Assembly: GCA_046295215.1 (NCBI GenBank)
Contig: JBKBNP010000018.1
Location: 11,949 to 75,948, forward strand
Direction of reading: 5' to 3'
DNA from: Szabonella sp046295215
Lineage (GTDB): Bacteria > Pseudomonadota > Alphaproteobacteria > Rhodobacterales > Rhodobacteraceae
DNA: 64,000 bases
How positions within the stretch are numbered: the stretch's first letter is position 1; every line of letters begins with the position of its first letter. Below, piece by piece: positions 26,865 through 37,000 of the stretch. The position numbers and the translations under genes were made by a program. The notes below the pieces were generated by a model. That model was not told where the DNA came from, searched no databases, and worked only from the letters and a program-made list of their open reading frames with translations.

Positions 26865-28160
26865 ATGGCAGACCCGACGAAATCCGCGACGCTGACACTG
26901 GGCAACAAGCAGATCGAATTCCCGGTCTATTCACCGACGCTTGGCCCGGATGTGATCGACATCTCCAAGCTCTATGCTCAGGGCGGCGTCTTCACCTATG
27001 ACCCCGGCTTTACCTCCACCGCGTCCTGCGAAAGCGCGATCACCTTCATCGACGGCGATCTGGGTGAACTGCTGCATCGCGGCTATCCGATCGAGCAACT
27101 GGCGGAACATTCGCATTTCCTCGAACTGTGCTTCCTGCTGCTCTATGGCGAATTGCCGAACGCCACCCAGCTTGCCGATTTCGAGGCGCGGGTGACCAAT
27201 CATACGATGGTGCATGAACAGATGCACAACTTCTTCCGAGGTTTCCGCCGTGACGCGCATCCGATGGCGACCATGGTGGGCGTGGTGGGCGCCATGTCGG
27301 CCTTCTATCACGACAGTCTTGACATCAACGACTCCTGGCAGCGCGAGGTCGCCGCGATCCGGATGATCGCGAAACTGCCGACGATTGCCGCAATGGCCTT
27401 CAAGTATTCCATCGGCCAGCCTTTCGTTTACCCCAAGAACACGCTCGATTACGCCTCGAACTTCCTGCATATGTGCTTTGCCGTGCCCTGCGAGGAATAT
27501 GTGGTGAACCCGGTCCTGTCCAAGGCGATGGACCGGATCATGATGCTGCATGCCGACCATGAACAGAATGCCTCCACCTCCACCGTGCGTCTGGCAGGGT
27601 CGTCCGGGGCCAACCCGTTCGCCTGCATCGCGGCCGGGATCGCCTGCCTCTGGGGGCCCGCACATGGCGGCGCCAATCAGGCCTGTCTGGAAATGCTGCG
27701 CGAGATCGGCACCGTCGACCGCATCCCCGAATACATCGCGCGCGCCAAGGACAAGGACGACCCCTTCCGCCTGATGGGTTTCGGACACCGGGTCTACAAG
27801 AATTTCGACCCGCGCGCCAAGGTGATGAAGGAAAGCGCGGATGAGGTTCTGGGGCTGATGGGCATCCACAACAACCCCACGCTCCAGGTCGCCAAGGAGT
27901 TGGAGCGGATTGCGCTGGAAGATGACTACTTCATCTCGAAAAAGCTCTATCCCAATGTCGATTTCTATTCCGGCATCATCCTCGATGCGATGGGCTTTCC
28001 CACCTCGATGTTCACGCCGATCTTTGCACTGTCGCGCACGGTGGGCTGGATTTCGCAGTGGAAGGAAATGATCGCTGACAAGAACCAGCGGATCGGGCGT
28101 CCCCGCCAGCTCTATATCGGCGAGCCGCGCCGCGACTACAGGCCGGTCGAAACCCGGTGA
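26865..28160 (+). CDS. gltA: Citrate synthase
   Basis: Condenses acetyl-CoA and oxaloacetate; 431 aa, type II (hexameric) bacterial length. Catalytic elements: first His in LWGPAHGGANQACLEML, second His in MGFGHRVYKNFDPR, Asp in YPNVDFYSGIIL. N-terminal beta domain before residue 60 (TLTLGNKQIEFPVY). ATG at 26865 follows GAGAGGGA; a longer frame to 26805 has no ribosome site. A perfect ten-bp terminator follows. Confidence 0.97.
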   Translation: MADPTKSATLTLGNKQIEFPVYSPTLGPDVIDISKLYAQGGVFTYDPGFTSTASCESAITFIDGDLGELLHRGYPIEQLAEHSHFLELCFLLLYGELPNATQLADFEARVTNHTMVHEQMHNFFRGFRRDAHPMATMVGVVGAMSAFYHDSLDINDSWQREVAAIRMIAKLPTIAAMAFKYSIGQPFVYPKNTLDYASNFLHMCFAVPCEEYVVNPVLSKAMDRIMMLHADHEQNASTSTVRLAGSSGANPFACIAAGIACLWGPAHGGANQACLEMLREIGTVDRIPEYIARAKDKDDPFRLMGFGHRVYKNFDPRAKVMKESADEVLGLMGIHNNPTLQVAKELERIALEDDYFISKKLYPNVDFYSGIILDAMGFPTSMFTPIFALSRTVGWISQWKEMIADKNQRIGRPRQLYIGEPRRDYRPVETR

Positions 28161-28170
28161 ATAACCTGAC

Positions 28171-28202
28171 GCGGCGGCCCGACCGGGCCGCCGCTTTCGA
28201 TT
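28171..28202 (+). terminator. Intrinsic terminator after gltA
   Basis: GCGGCGGCCC (28171-28180) pairs fully with GGGCCGCCGC (28185-28194) around a GACC loop, followed by TTTCGATT. Confidence 0.85.
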
Positions 28203-28214
28203 CAGGAGGCGCAG

Positions 28215-28697
28215 ATGACCCCAGAAAACTTCGTTCGTGACCTTGCCGATGTGCCGGGGCGGGATGTTGTGCTGTCGATGTCCGGGCTCGACTACATGCG
28301 CCGCATGCTGGCGGGCGAACTGCCGCATCCGGCGATTGCCGGGCTCATGGGCTACCGGCTGGCCGAGGTGGAGGAGGGCCGCGTGGTGTTCGAGGCCATG
28401 GCCCGCCTGCCCCAGACCAATCCGATGGGGGCGGTGCATGGCGGATGGTATGGCACCTTGCTGGATTCCGCGCTCGGCTGTGCGGTGATGACCCGCGTGC
28501 CGCAAGGGCGCTGGTATACGACGCTCGAATACAAGGTGAACCTCTTGCGGGCCCTGCCACTGGAAACCCCGGTTCTGGTCACCGGTTTGACCGATCATTC
28601 CGGCCGAACCACCGCGACCGCACGCGCCGAGATGCGCGGCAAGGCGGATGGCCGGCTCTACGCCACCGGCACCACCACCTGTATCCTTCTGGATTGA
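28215..28697 (+). CDS. PaaI-family hotdog thioesterase
   Basis: 160 aa hotdog-fold acyl-CoA thioesterase. The helix-proximal motif NPMGAVHGGWYGTLLDSALGCAV carries the conserved G-x-x-H-G-G and acidic residue used by PaaI/YbgC-like enzymes, and the C-terminal strand is TTTCILLD. AGGAGG precedes the ATG. It follows the gltA terminator, so it is likely an independent gene despite the short distance. The acyl substrate is not predictable. Confidence 0.85.
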   Translation: MTPENFVRDLADVPGRDVVLSMSGLDYMRRMLAGELPHPAIAGLMGYRLAEVEEGRVVFEAMARLPQTNPMGAVHGGWYGTLLDSALGCAVMTRVPQGRWYTTLEYKVNLLRALPLETPVLVTGLTDHSGRTTATARAEMRGKADGRLYATGTTTCILLD

Positions 28698-28701
28698 AAG
28701 G

Positions 28702-29811
28702 TCATTCCGGGTTTACGGGGGTGAACTGCCCCTGTTTCGGGCTGACCGCCGTGGGATGCAGCCGCTCTGACCTGTCGCGCCCGACCACCCTTCTGCGGCG
28801 AAGCAGGAACAAGGCGCCCCAGCCCTTCCATGTGCCCACCATCGGCGCCGAGGCATCGCAGGGAAACCGCATGCGCCAGTCCTGCGGCAGATGCAGACCG
28901 CAACTTTCCATCCGGTCCAGCATCCAGACCAGCGGGATATTGGACAAAAGCCGCGCGGACGTCTTCCGCCCGACCTGCCCGCCCACATCGGCATGGCCGC
29001 CGCGAAACCAGACCTGTTCGACATTGCCCTCCCACTCCGGCGGGCAATCCCACAGCACCGGTTCGAAAGCCACGCGGTTTTCATGCAGGGCGAGCGCGTG
29101 GAACCCGTGCCGGATGCTGTCCCCAAGCTGATGGTTGTGGAATGCGTGTCGGCCCTCGGTCAGCATCCACAGGAGCGGCAGGCGGATCCCGAGCGCCTTC
29201 ACCGTATCCCAGACGCCCACCATTTCGATGGGCGTCGCGCCATGGCAGAAACGGCGGGCAAAGGCGCGGGCCGCAGGACGGTCCGGATCACGGCGATAGT
29301 GGCGGAAGGCGAGCCGCACATTGCGTTCGGTCGCGCTGTCGCGCCGCAGAAGGCCCAGCCGGTCGATCACCCCTGCCAGCGACCGCACCGCATAGGCACC
29401 GCGCGAATACCCCACGAGGAAGATCCTGTCACCGTCCCGGTAGCGGCTGGCCAGAAAGCCATAGGCGCGCAGGATCTGACGGTTGATCCCCCGCCCTTGC
29501 GCCACGGCGGCCAGATGCCGCCAATCCTCGAACTGCACGCCAGGTTCGTAATAGACCGTCCGATGCCTTGTGCGCCCCTCTTCGGTAAGCAGCTTGAACA
29601 CCAGCCCCGCATTGGTTTCCTGGCCGGGACGAAGGCTGGACAATGTGCCATCCAGAATGATGACATGATCCACCGACGCCCGCTCCCGGCCGACAACGAC
29701 CGGACTTGCCGCATCCGTCACAACGACAGGCGAGGCCCGGAACAGCGAAATGAGTCGGTCGAAGAGGCGCAGCGTTACTCCTTCCGCCCGGCCTCCTGAA
29801 GCCAGGACCAA
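28702..29811 (-). CDS. DUF2235 alpha/beta-hydrolase (Tle1-like phospholipase fold)
   Basis: Up to 369 aa. DUF2235 is the catalytic domain shared with type VI Tle1 phospholipases and uncharacterised hydrolases. Nucleophile elbow GYSRGAYAVRSLAG, acidic residue in MVGVWDTVKALG, and His in FRGGHADVGG form the expected Ser-Asp-His triad. No VgrG or immunity gene is near, so a housekeeping role is as likely as an effector role. The start is uncertain: the open frame reaches a TTG at 29811 inside the CoxL-like gene, while AAGGAG at the CoxL stop is followed five bases later by CTG (29772), which would be a rare start codon. Confidence 0.75.
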   Translation of the reverse strand: MVLASGGRAEGVTLRLFDRLISLFRASPVVVTDAASPVVVGRERASVDHVIILDGTLSSLRPGQETNAGLVFKLLTEEGRTRHRTVYYEPGVQFEDWRHLAAVAQGRGINRQILRAYGFLASRYRDGDRIFLVGYSRGAYAVRSLAGVIDRLGLLRRDSATERNVRLAFRHYRRDPDRPAARAFARRFCHGATPIEMVGVWDTVKALGIRLPLLWMLTEGRHAFHNHQLGDSIRHGFHALALHENRVAFEPVLWDCPPEWEGNVEQVWFRGGHADVGGQVGRKTSARLLSNIPLVWMLDRMESCGLHLPQDWRMRFPCDASAPMVGTWKGWGALFLLRRRRVVGRDRSERLHPTAVSPKQGQFTPVNPE

Positions 29812-32054
29812 ATCCGATGCGGCGTGAAGGGCATGTCCACGCGCACCACCCCCGCCCCCGCCAGCGCATCCGCCACGGCATTGGACACCGCGCCGAGCGA
29901 TCCCACCGTTCCCGCCTCGCCGCAGCCCTTCATCCCGAGCGGGTTGTTGGTGGAGGGCACGGATTCGGTGGTGAAACGGATCAGCGGGAAATCCTGCGCC
30001 CGCGGCATCGCATAGTCCATGAAACTCGCCGTGAGCAATTGCCCCTGTTCGTCATAGGCTGCATTTTCCAGCACCGCCTGACCGAACCCCTGCGCGATGC
30101 CGCCATGGACCTGCCCCTCGACCAGTTGCGGATTGATGAGCGTGCCGAAATCATCCGTCACCGTATAGCGGTCCAGCGTCAGCGCGCCGGTTTCGGGGTC
30201 GATCTCCACTTCGGCCAGATGCGCGCCATTCGGAAAGGACCGCCCGGGCAGACTGGTTGTCCGGCTGTGGCGCAGAAGATCGCTGCGCCCCGCCGCCCGC
30301 GCACGCTCCGCCGCCTCGATCAGCGTCAGGCGCAGGTTCGATCCGGGGGCGCCGAAGCGGCCCTCCGCAAAGGCGACTTCGGGACCGAGATCGGGTTCCA
30401 GAAAGGCGCTGAAAGCTTCAACCATCCCGCCCGCAACCGCCCCGATGGCCATGCCCTGTGTGGTGACAGACCGTGACCCGCCTGTGCCGCCGCCCTTGGC
30501 GATCAGGTCGCTGTCCCCCTGCACGATGCGGATGAGATGATCCGATATCCCCGTCCGTTCCGCCAGCATGCGGGTATAGACGGTCTCATGGCCCTGACCA
30601 TTCGACTGCGTGCCGACATAGAGCGAGACGCCCCCGTCCTCGTCAAAACTCACCGCCGCCGTTTCGGACGGATCACCCAGCACGGTCTCGATATAGCAGG
30701 CCAGCCCCATGCCCCGCAGCCGTCCCCGCGCCGCAGAATCCGCCTGCCGCGCCGCGTAGCTCCCAACATCCGCTTCGCGCTTCAACCGATTGAGAACAAT
30801 CGCGAAATCTCCGACATCGACAAGTTCGCCATTGACCATGCGATAGGGAAATTCGCTGATGAAATTGCGCTGGCGCAGGTCGAACGGGTCAACGCCCAGA
30901 ACCCGGGCAGCATGGTCCATCGCCCGCTCCATCGTCAGGATCGCCTCGGGCCTGCCCGCCCCGCGATAGGCGTCCATCGGGGTCGTGTTGGTGTAAATGC
31001 CACAGGCCGTCAGGCGCGCGAGCCGGATGTCATAAGGCCCGGTCAGCACCTTAGCGAAAAGCTCCGACTGGATGATCTGGCCTTCCTGCGAATTGTAAGC
31101 GCCCATATTGGACGTCACATCAACATGATAGGCGGTTATCTTGAAGTTTTCGTCGAACCCGAGCCGCAGCCGCGCCACCAGATCGCGGGCGCCATTGTCG
31201 GTCAGCATCGCCTCGGTCCGCTCGGAAATCCATCGAACGGGATGGCCGAGAACCCGCGCCGCATGCGCAAGCACGACATATTCGGGATAGGTCATCGCCT
31301 TCATCCCGAAGCCCCCGCCAACATCCGGGTTGGTCACGCGAACCGCCTCGCGGTCCAGCCCCAGCATCCGTGCGAGTTCCGCCTTCTGGACCCAGACACC
31401 CTGACCGTTGACGCAAACATGCAGCCGCGCCCCGTCCCATTCGGCAAAAGCCGCGCGCGGTTCCATCGCGTTCACGATCACCCGGTTGTGGATCACCTCC
31501 AGATCGACGACATGCGCCGATCCGGCAAGCGCCGCGTCGACGCCCTGCGCATCCCCCAGACCGAACCCGTAGGCACGGTTGTCGGGCGCCTCCGCATGGA
31601 CCGTGGCCCCCCCCGGTGCGAGGTCGAGCTTGGCCGGCGCGTCCTCATAGTCGAACCCGATCTGTTCCAGCGCATCGCGCGCCGCCTCGACCGTATCGGC
31701 CACGACCATGGCCACCGCCTCGCCGACATAGCGCAGACTGTCGCGCGCCAGAACGGGCCGCTCCGGGGTTGCGCCCTTGCGCCCCGCCTCATCCGTGACT
31801 GTCGTGCCCTTCATGCCAAGGATGACACCCGCCGCTTCCAGACGTTCGGCCGTCAGGACAATCCGGACCCCCGGAACCGCCTCGGCTGCGGCAACATCCA
31901 GCGATGTGATCCGCCCCGCCGCGACCGGAGAACGCAGGAAAACCGCATGCAGCGCATCTTCAGGGGCAATATCATCAACATACCGGCCCGCACCGGTCAG
32001 GAAGCGGCGATCCTCGATCCGTCCGCTGCCCTGTGCTTTCCCGAATTTATCCAC
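29775..32054 (-). CDS. Xanthine dehydrogenase-family molybdoenzyme large subunit (form II CoxL-like)
   Basis: 759 aa molybdopterin-cytosine-dinucleotide hydroxylase subunit. N-terminal Ald_Xan_dh domain (GAGRYVDDI start), MoCo-binding domains with NPDVGGGFGMKAMTYPEY and GVGT-like segments, and a C-terminal MKGCGEAGTVGS containing the Glu that activates water. The active-site loop is AYRGAGR, the form II signature, not AYXCSFR of true CO dehydrogenase, so CO oxidation is doubtful and the substrate is unknown. The usual FAD (CoxM) and [2Fe-2S] (CoxS) subunits are not adjacent. Its stop overlaps the DUF2235 reading frame. Confidence 0.88.
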   Translation of the reverse strand: MDKFGKAQGSGRIEDRRFLTGAGRYVDDIAPEDALHAVFLRSPVAAGRITSLDVAAAEAVPGVRIVLTAERLEAAGVILGMKGTTVTDEAGRKGATPERPVLARDSLRYVGEAVAMVVADTVEAARDALEQIGFDYEDAPAKLDLAPGGATVHAEAPDNRAYGFGLGDAQGVDAALAGSAHVVDLEVIHNRVIVNAMEPRAAFAEWDGARLHVCVNGQGVWVQKAELARMLGLDREAVRVTNPDVGGGFGMKAMTYPEYVVLAHAARVLGHPVRWISERTEAMLTDNGARDLVARLRLGFDENFKITAYHVDVTSNMGAYNSQEGQIIQSELFAKVLTGPYDIRLARLTACGIYTNTTPMDAYRGAGRPEAILTMERAMDHAARVLGVDPFDLRQRNFISEFPYRMVNGELVDVGDFAIVLNRLKREADVGSYAARQADSAARGRLRGMGLACYIETVLGDPSETAAVSFDEDGGVSLYVGTQSNGQGHETVYTRMLAERTGISDHLIRIVQGDSDLIAKGGGTGGSRSVTTQGMAIGAVAGGMVEAFSAFLEPDLGPEVAFAEGRFGAPGSNLRLTLIEAAERARAAGRSDLLRHSRTTSLPGRSFPNGAHLAEVEIDPETGALTLDRYTVTDDFGTLINPQLVEGQVHGGIAQGFGQAVLENAAYDEQGQLLTASFMDYAMPRAQDFPLIRFTTESVPSTNNPLGMKGCGEAGTVGSLGAVSNAVADALAGAGVVRVDMPFTPHRIWSWLQEAGRKE

Positions 32055-32127
32055 GCCGCGCCTCCCTGCCGATCACAGGGCGCAGAGTAGCCCCCCGGCA
32101 GGGTTTGTCCAGCCGGAGGGTGTTCTG

Positions 32128-33273
32128 TCAGAGTTTCAGCGACAGAACCGTCGCCATGCCCAGTTCGCCAAAGCCGTTGAACCGCGTGTTGGTGACGGTG
32201 GAATAGGCTCCCATGCCGTGAAACACCACGAAATCGCCCTCGGAGATGCCTTCGTCCAGCGCAAGCTCCCCGGGCAGGCGATCCACCGAATCACAGGTCG
32301 GGCCAAAGACGATGCGATTGGCCAACTCGCCCTGCCGCTTTTCACCCGTCGCGGTCAGAACCTCGGTCCGGTCGATCACCCCGATCATCGGCAGTTCGGT
32401 CAGCGAGCCATAGACGCCATCGGTCAGGAACACATGGGTATCGTCGCGCACCGCCTTGACCCGCGAGGCGACGGAAAACGCATCGCCGACAAGCCCGCGA
32501 CCGGGTTCGCAGATCAGCATCGGGCGGGTATCGCCGAAAGCCTCGGTTGCGACGCGGTCGATGGTTTCGAAGATCGACTCCAGATCCGGCGTCACCGCCG
32601 AAAGCCGGTGCGACGGAAATCCGCCGCCCACATTCAGGCGCGCAATGGTGACCCCCGCCTCTGTCGCGATGTCCGCGGCCGCACGGATGTAGCTTTCCCA
32701 GGCCGCCGCCTCGGTGCATTGCGTGCCGGGATGGAAGGTGATCGACGGGATGAACCCCGCCTTTGCCACGGTTTTCAGCAGATCCACCGCCAGTTCCGCC
32801 GTTGCACCGAACTTCGCCCCGAAGTTATAGGCCGCCCCGCCGACCGGCAGCTTGAAACGCACGGTGATCTCCGTCCCCTCTGCGGGCACCAACTCGATCA
32901 GCTTGGCCAGTTCGGAGGCGCTGTCCACGGAATAGGATTTGACGCCAAGATCAACGGCCACCGCGATTTCCGACCGGCTGCGCACCGGGTTGTTGTAATG
33001 CAGCGCAGCATCCGGGGCGAGCCGGCGGATGAGCCGCATCTCGAAAGGCGAGGCCACGTCGAAGCCGCGCAGGCCAGCGGCCACAAGGTTTTCGATCACC
33101 GCCTCTTCGGGGTTCGATTTCACCGCATAGGTCACCATGCCCGGAAATCCGTCGATGAACCGCCGCGCGGTGGCCTGCAGAACCTGCGGCGCAAAAAACA
33201 GAACCGGGTTTTCCGGCTGCGTCGCACGCAGGCATTCCGTCGGATTGGTCCAGATTGTTTTCGAGAGTCCCAT
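32128..33273 (-). CDS. Fold-III PLP ornithine (lysine/ornithine) decarboxylase
   Basis: 381 aa, compact alanine-racemase-fold decarboxylase of polyamine synthesis. PLP Lys in TYAVKSNPEE, phosphate-binding glycine loop in LNVGGGFPSH and EPGRGLVGDA, and the cross-dimer catalytic Cys in FGPTCDSVDRLPG. HPGTQC replaces HVGSQ seen in eukaryotic-type enzymes. The length and FGPTCDS motif fit bacterial ornithine or dual ornithine/lysine decarboxylases. Start at 33273 follows GGAAAGGA. Divergent from an Lrp-type regulator across 223 AT-richer bases that contain a leader-like hairpin. Confidence 0.88.
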   Translation of the reverse strand: MGLSKTIWTNPTECLRATQPENPVLFFAPQVLQATARRFIDGFPGMVTYAVKSNPEEAVIENLVAAGLRGFDVASPFEMRLIRRLAPDAALHYNNPVRSRSEIAVAVDLGVKSYSVDSASELAKLIELVPAEGTEITVRFKLPVGGAAYNFGAKFGATAELAVDLLKTVAKAGFIPSITFHPGTQCTEAAAWESYIRAAADIATEAGVTIARLNVGGGFPSHRLSAVTPDLESIFETIDRVATEAFGDTRPMLICEPGRGLVGDAFSVASRVKAVRDDTHVFLTDGVYGSLTELPMIGVIDRTEVLTATGEKRQGELANRIVFGPTCDSVDRLPGELALDEGISEGDFVVFHGMGAYSTVTNTRFNGFGELGMATVLSLKL

Positions 33274-33340
33274 CGGCGTCGTCCTTTCCGAGCCAGAGAC
33301 GCAAGATCCAGGCCCTGTCCACATGTGGGACGGGTCAGAG

Positions 33341-33377
33341 GCACCTGCGCGGTTTATCCAAAAACCAGGCCAGGTGC
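33341..33377 (-). promoter_or_regulatory. Two-tier hairpin in the decarboxylase leader
   Basis: Outer stem GCACCTG (33341-33347)/CAGGTGC (33371-33377) encloses inner stem GGTTT (33351-33355)/AAACC (33362-33366). It lies 68-104 bases upstream of the decarboxylase ATG, where a 5' leader would be; it could be an RNA element or an operator. Confidence 0.4.
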
Positions 33378-33445
33378 GTATGAGCCGCCCTTTTCCTGCA
33401 AACAAGGATGCCGTAAATGAGGCACATAATCACCGATCAAAATAG

Positions 33446-33476
33446 GTGAATCGCAGCGCATCGTCGTTATAATGAC
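33446..33476 (+). promoter_or_regulatory. Promoter and operator-like palindrome of the Lrp-family gene
   Basis: GTGAAT (33446-33451), 16 bases, perfect TATAAT (33468-33473). The -10 is centred in an inverted repeat TCGTC-gttataat-GACGA, suitable for autoregulation. Confidence 0.55.
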
Positions 33477-33496
33477 GAAAGCAGAAGGCATATTGC

Positions 33497-33928
33497 ATGG
33501 ATGAACTCGATCGCAACATCCTCGGCCTTCTGGGGGCCGATGCGCGGATGTCGGTGGCCGTGCTGGCGCGGCGGCTGAAAGTGGCACGTTCCACGATTCA
33601 GGCACGGCTCGAACGGCTGGAAACCTCAGGAATCATTGCCGGATATACGGTGAAACTGGGCGAGGCGGGCCGACAGGGTCGGTTGCGCGCCTCGGTGCTT
33701 GTCACAATCGAACCCCGCGCGCAGGCGGCGATTCTGACACGGCTGAAATCGGTGGCGGAGGTGGAGCGGGTGTTCACCACCTCGGGCCGCTTCGACCTCC
33801 TCTTGCAGATCTCTGCCCCCAACACACAGGTGCTGGATCAGGTGCTGGACGAAATCGGCGCGATGACGGGGGTGAAAAGCTCTGAAAGCCTGATCCACCT
33901 CTCCACCAAGATCGACCGCGCGATCTGA
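33497..33928 (+). CDS. Lrp/AsnC-family transcriptional regulator
   Basis: 143 aa. N-terminal winged helix (MDELDRNILGLLGADARMSVAVLARRLKVARSTIQ region, about 1-60) and C-terminal RAM ligand-binding domain (about 65-140: VFTTSGRFDLLLQI). Lrp-type proteins respond to amino acids; its position facing the ornithine decarboxylase makes control of that gene by ornithine, lysine or arginine the natural guess. A clear promoter with an overlapping palindrome lies upstream. Confidence 0.9.
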   Translation: MDELDRNILGLLGADARMSVAVLARRLKVARSTIQARLERLETSGIIAGYTVKLGEAGRQGRLRASVLVTIEPRAQAAILTRLKSVAEVERVFTTSGRFDLLLQISAPNTQVLDQVLDEIGAMTGVKSSESLIHLSTKIDRAI

Positions 33929-34002
33929 CCCATCGGGCGCTTTCCCTTCGCGCGCCTGCACGTTAGAACCGCGCCAAAGCCGCCTTTCGCAGGAAAAACG
34001 CA

Positions 34003-37000
34003 ATGCCGATGGAAAAGACCTTCAACGCCGCCGAGGCCGAACCGCGCATCTCCGCGATGTGGGAAGACACCGGTGCCTTTGCCGCCGGGGCCAACAAGTC
34101 ACGCGACGAGGCTTTCTGCGTGATGATCCCGCCGCCCAACGTCACCGGCGCGCTGCATATGGGACATGCCTTCAACAACACCTTGCAGGACATTCTGACC
34201 CGCTGGCACCGGATGCGCGGCTTCGACACGCTGTGGCAGCCCGGCACCGACCATGCCGGCATCGCGACCCAGATGGTGACGGAACGCGAGATGGCCGCGA
34301 ATGGCGAGCCACCCCGCCGCGAGATGGGCCGCGAGGCCTTCCTCGAACGGGTCTGGCAACAAAAGATCAAGTCACGCGGCACGATCATCGGACAGTTGAA
34401 GCGGCTCGGCGCCTCCTGCGACTGGTCGCGCGAGGCCTTCACCATGTCCGGCGCGCCGAACTGCCCCCCCGGCGAGGAGGGCAATTTCCACGATGCGGTC
34501 ATCAAGGTCTTTGTCGATCTTTACAACAAGAGGCGGATCTATCGCGGCAAGCGGCTGGTGAACTGGGATCCGCATTTCGAAACCGCAATCTCCGATCTGG
34601 AGGTCGAGAATATCGAAGTGCCGGGGCATATGTGGCATTTCAAATATCCGCTGGCCGCCAATCCTGAAACCGGGGAACGCGAGACCTATCGCTACATCGA
34701 AAAAGACGCCGAAGGCACGGTGATCGTTGACGAAATCCGCGACTACATAGCAATTGCCACCACCCGGCCCGAAACCATGCTGGGCGATGGTGCGGTGGCG
34801 GTTCACCCATCGGATGAACGTTATGCGCCAATCATCGGAAAACTCTGCGAAATTCCGGTTGGCCCCAAGGAGCATCGCCGTCTGATCCCGATCACCACCG
34901 ACGAATACCCGGATCCCGCCTTCGGCTCGGGCGCGGTCAAGATCACCGGCGCGCATGATTTCAACGACTATGCCGTGGCCAAGCGCGGCGGCATCCCCTG
35001 CTACCGCCTCATGGATACCCGCGCGCAGATGCGGGCGGATGGCGCGGCCTATGCCGAGGCGGCGGAGGTTGCCGGGGCCGTGGCGCGTGGGAAACAGCAG
35101 CTTTCCGAGTCCGAGGCCGACACCGTCAACCTCGTCCCCGACGCCTATCGTGGCCTCGACCGCTTCGCAGCCCGCGAACAGGTGGTGGCCGAGATCACCG
35201 CCGATGGGCTTGCCGTGATGACCCGCGCGGACGATCCGCGCCTTGGCAAATCCGCGCTGAAACCAGAGGCCGAAGGGGCGGACGCGCTTGTGCCGCTAAT
35301 CGAATCCAAACCCATCATGCAACCTTTCGGGGATCGCTCAAAGGTCGTGATCGAGCCGATGCTGACCGACCAGTGGTTCGTGGACACCGCAAAAATCGTC
35401 GAACCCGCGCTGGAAGCTGTGCGCACCGGCAAGACCCGGATCATCCCGGAGTCGGGCGAGAAGACCTATTACCACTGGCTGGAGAACATCGAGCCATGGT
35501 GCATCTCGCGCCAGCTTTGGTGGGGGCATCAAATTCCGGTGTGGTATGGGCCAAAGCTGGACGAAAACGGTAGTCTCGTGGCGGGCGAAAGCGAGCGTTT
35601 CTGCTCTTCAGGCTTTGAACAGGCAAAGGCAATTGCTGCAAACCACTTCAGCGCAGTTTACCCTAACGCGACGATTTTTATCGAAGAGCTACTCTCAGAT
35701 CCTGAACCAACTTGGCCATCAACTGATGAAGAATACGCTCAGTTCAGAGAACTGATGAAAGGCTCACAGCTTGAGAAACTCTTTCCCCAAAAAAGGTTGG
35801 AGAACTCCAAAAACTGGCAGCTGAAAATCGAAAACGATCGTAACACAGGGCAGCGCAAGGTAATTATCAAACTTCGCCGCGACCCCGACGTCCTCGACAC
35901 GTGGTTCTCCTCCGGCCTCTGGCCCATCGGCACGCTCGGCTGGCCGGAACCCACGCCGGAGTTGGCAAAATACTTCCCCACCTCCGTCCTTGTCACCGGG
36001 CAGGACATCCTTTTCTTCTGGGTCGCCCGGATGATGATGATGCAGCTTGCCGTGGTGGATCAGGTGCCCTTTCACACCGTCTATCTCCACGGCCTCGTGC
36101 GCGATGCCAAGGGCAAGAAGATGTCGAAATCGCTCGGGAACGTCATCGATCCGCTGGAGATCATCGACGAATACGGCGCGGACGCGCTGCGCTTCACCAA
36201 TGCTGCCATGGCCTCGCTTGGGGGGGTCTTGAAACTCGACACCGCGCGCGTCGCGGGCTATCGCAACTTCACCACCAAACTCTGGAATGCCTGCCGCTTC
36301 GCCGAAATGAACGGCGTCTGGGAAGGCCACAGCACCCAATCCGCCCCGCCCGAAGCGACCGCCACCGCAAACCGCTGGATCATCGGCGAAACCGTCAAGG
36401 CGCTGCAGGAGGTGGACGCGGCGCTGGCCGATTACCGATTCGATCAGGCCGCCGACACGCTCTACAAATTCGTCTGGGGCAAGGTCTGCGACTGGTATGT
36501 GGAATTCGCCAAACCGCTGTTCGACGGCGATCAGGCAGGTGAGACCCGCGCCACTATGGCCTGGGTGCTGGACCAGTCGATGATCCTTCTGCACCCGATC
36601 ATGCCCTTCATCACCGAAGAGCTTTGGGCCACCACCGGCAGCCGCGCCAAACCGCTGGTCCTGACCGACTGGCCCGCCCTGCCGGAAACCCTGATCGACG
36701 CGCCCTCGATGCGTGAAATGACCTGGGTGACCGGGCTGATCGACGGGATCCGGTCCGCGCGCGCCCAGATGCATGTGCCTGCCGGCCTCAAGGTCACGCT
36801 GCTGCGCATCGGCCTCGAGGGCACGGCGCGCACCGCCTATGACCGCAACGCCGCCCTCATCGCCCGGCTCGCCCGCATCGAGACGGTCGCAGACGCCGAC
36901 ACCACGCCAAAAGGCGCCATCACCGTGGCAGCCGAAGGCGGCACCTTCGCGATCCCGCTCGAAGGCCTCATCGACATTGCCGAGGAACAGGCGCGCCTCG

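Noticed and set aside
28702..29811. Type VI secretion effector locus
   Set aside because: DUF2235 alone is not enough; no VgrG, PAAR, Hcp or immunity gene is nearby.
29775..32054. True aerobic carbon monoxide dehydrogenase
   Set aside because: The active-site loop is AYRGAGR (form II), not AYXCSFR, and CoxM/CoxS are missing.
30537..32090. 517-residue plus-strand open frame opposite the CoxL-like gene
   Set aside because: Shadow; its composition follows complementary codons of the molybdoenzyme.
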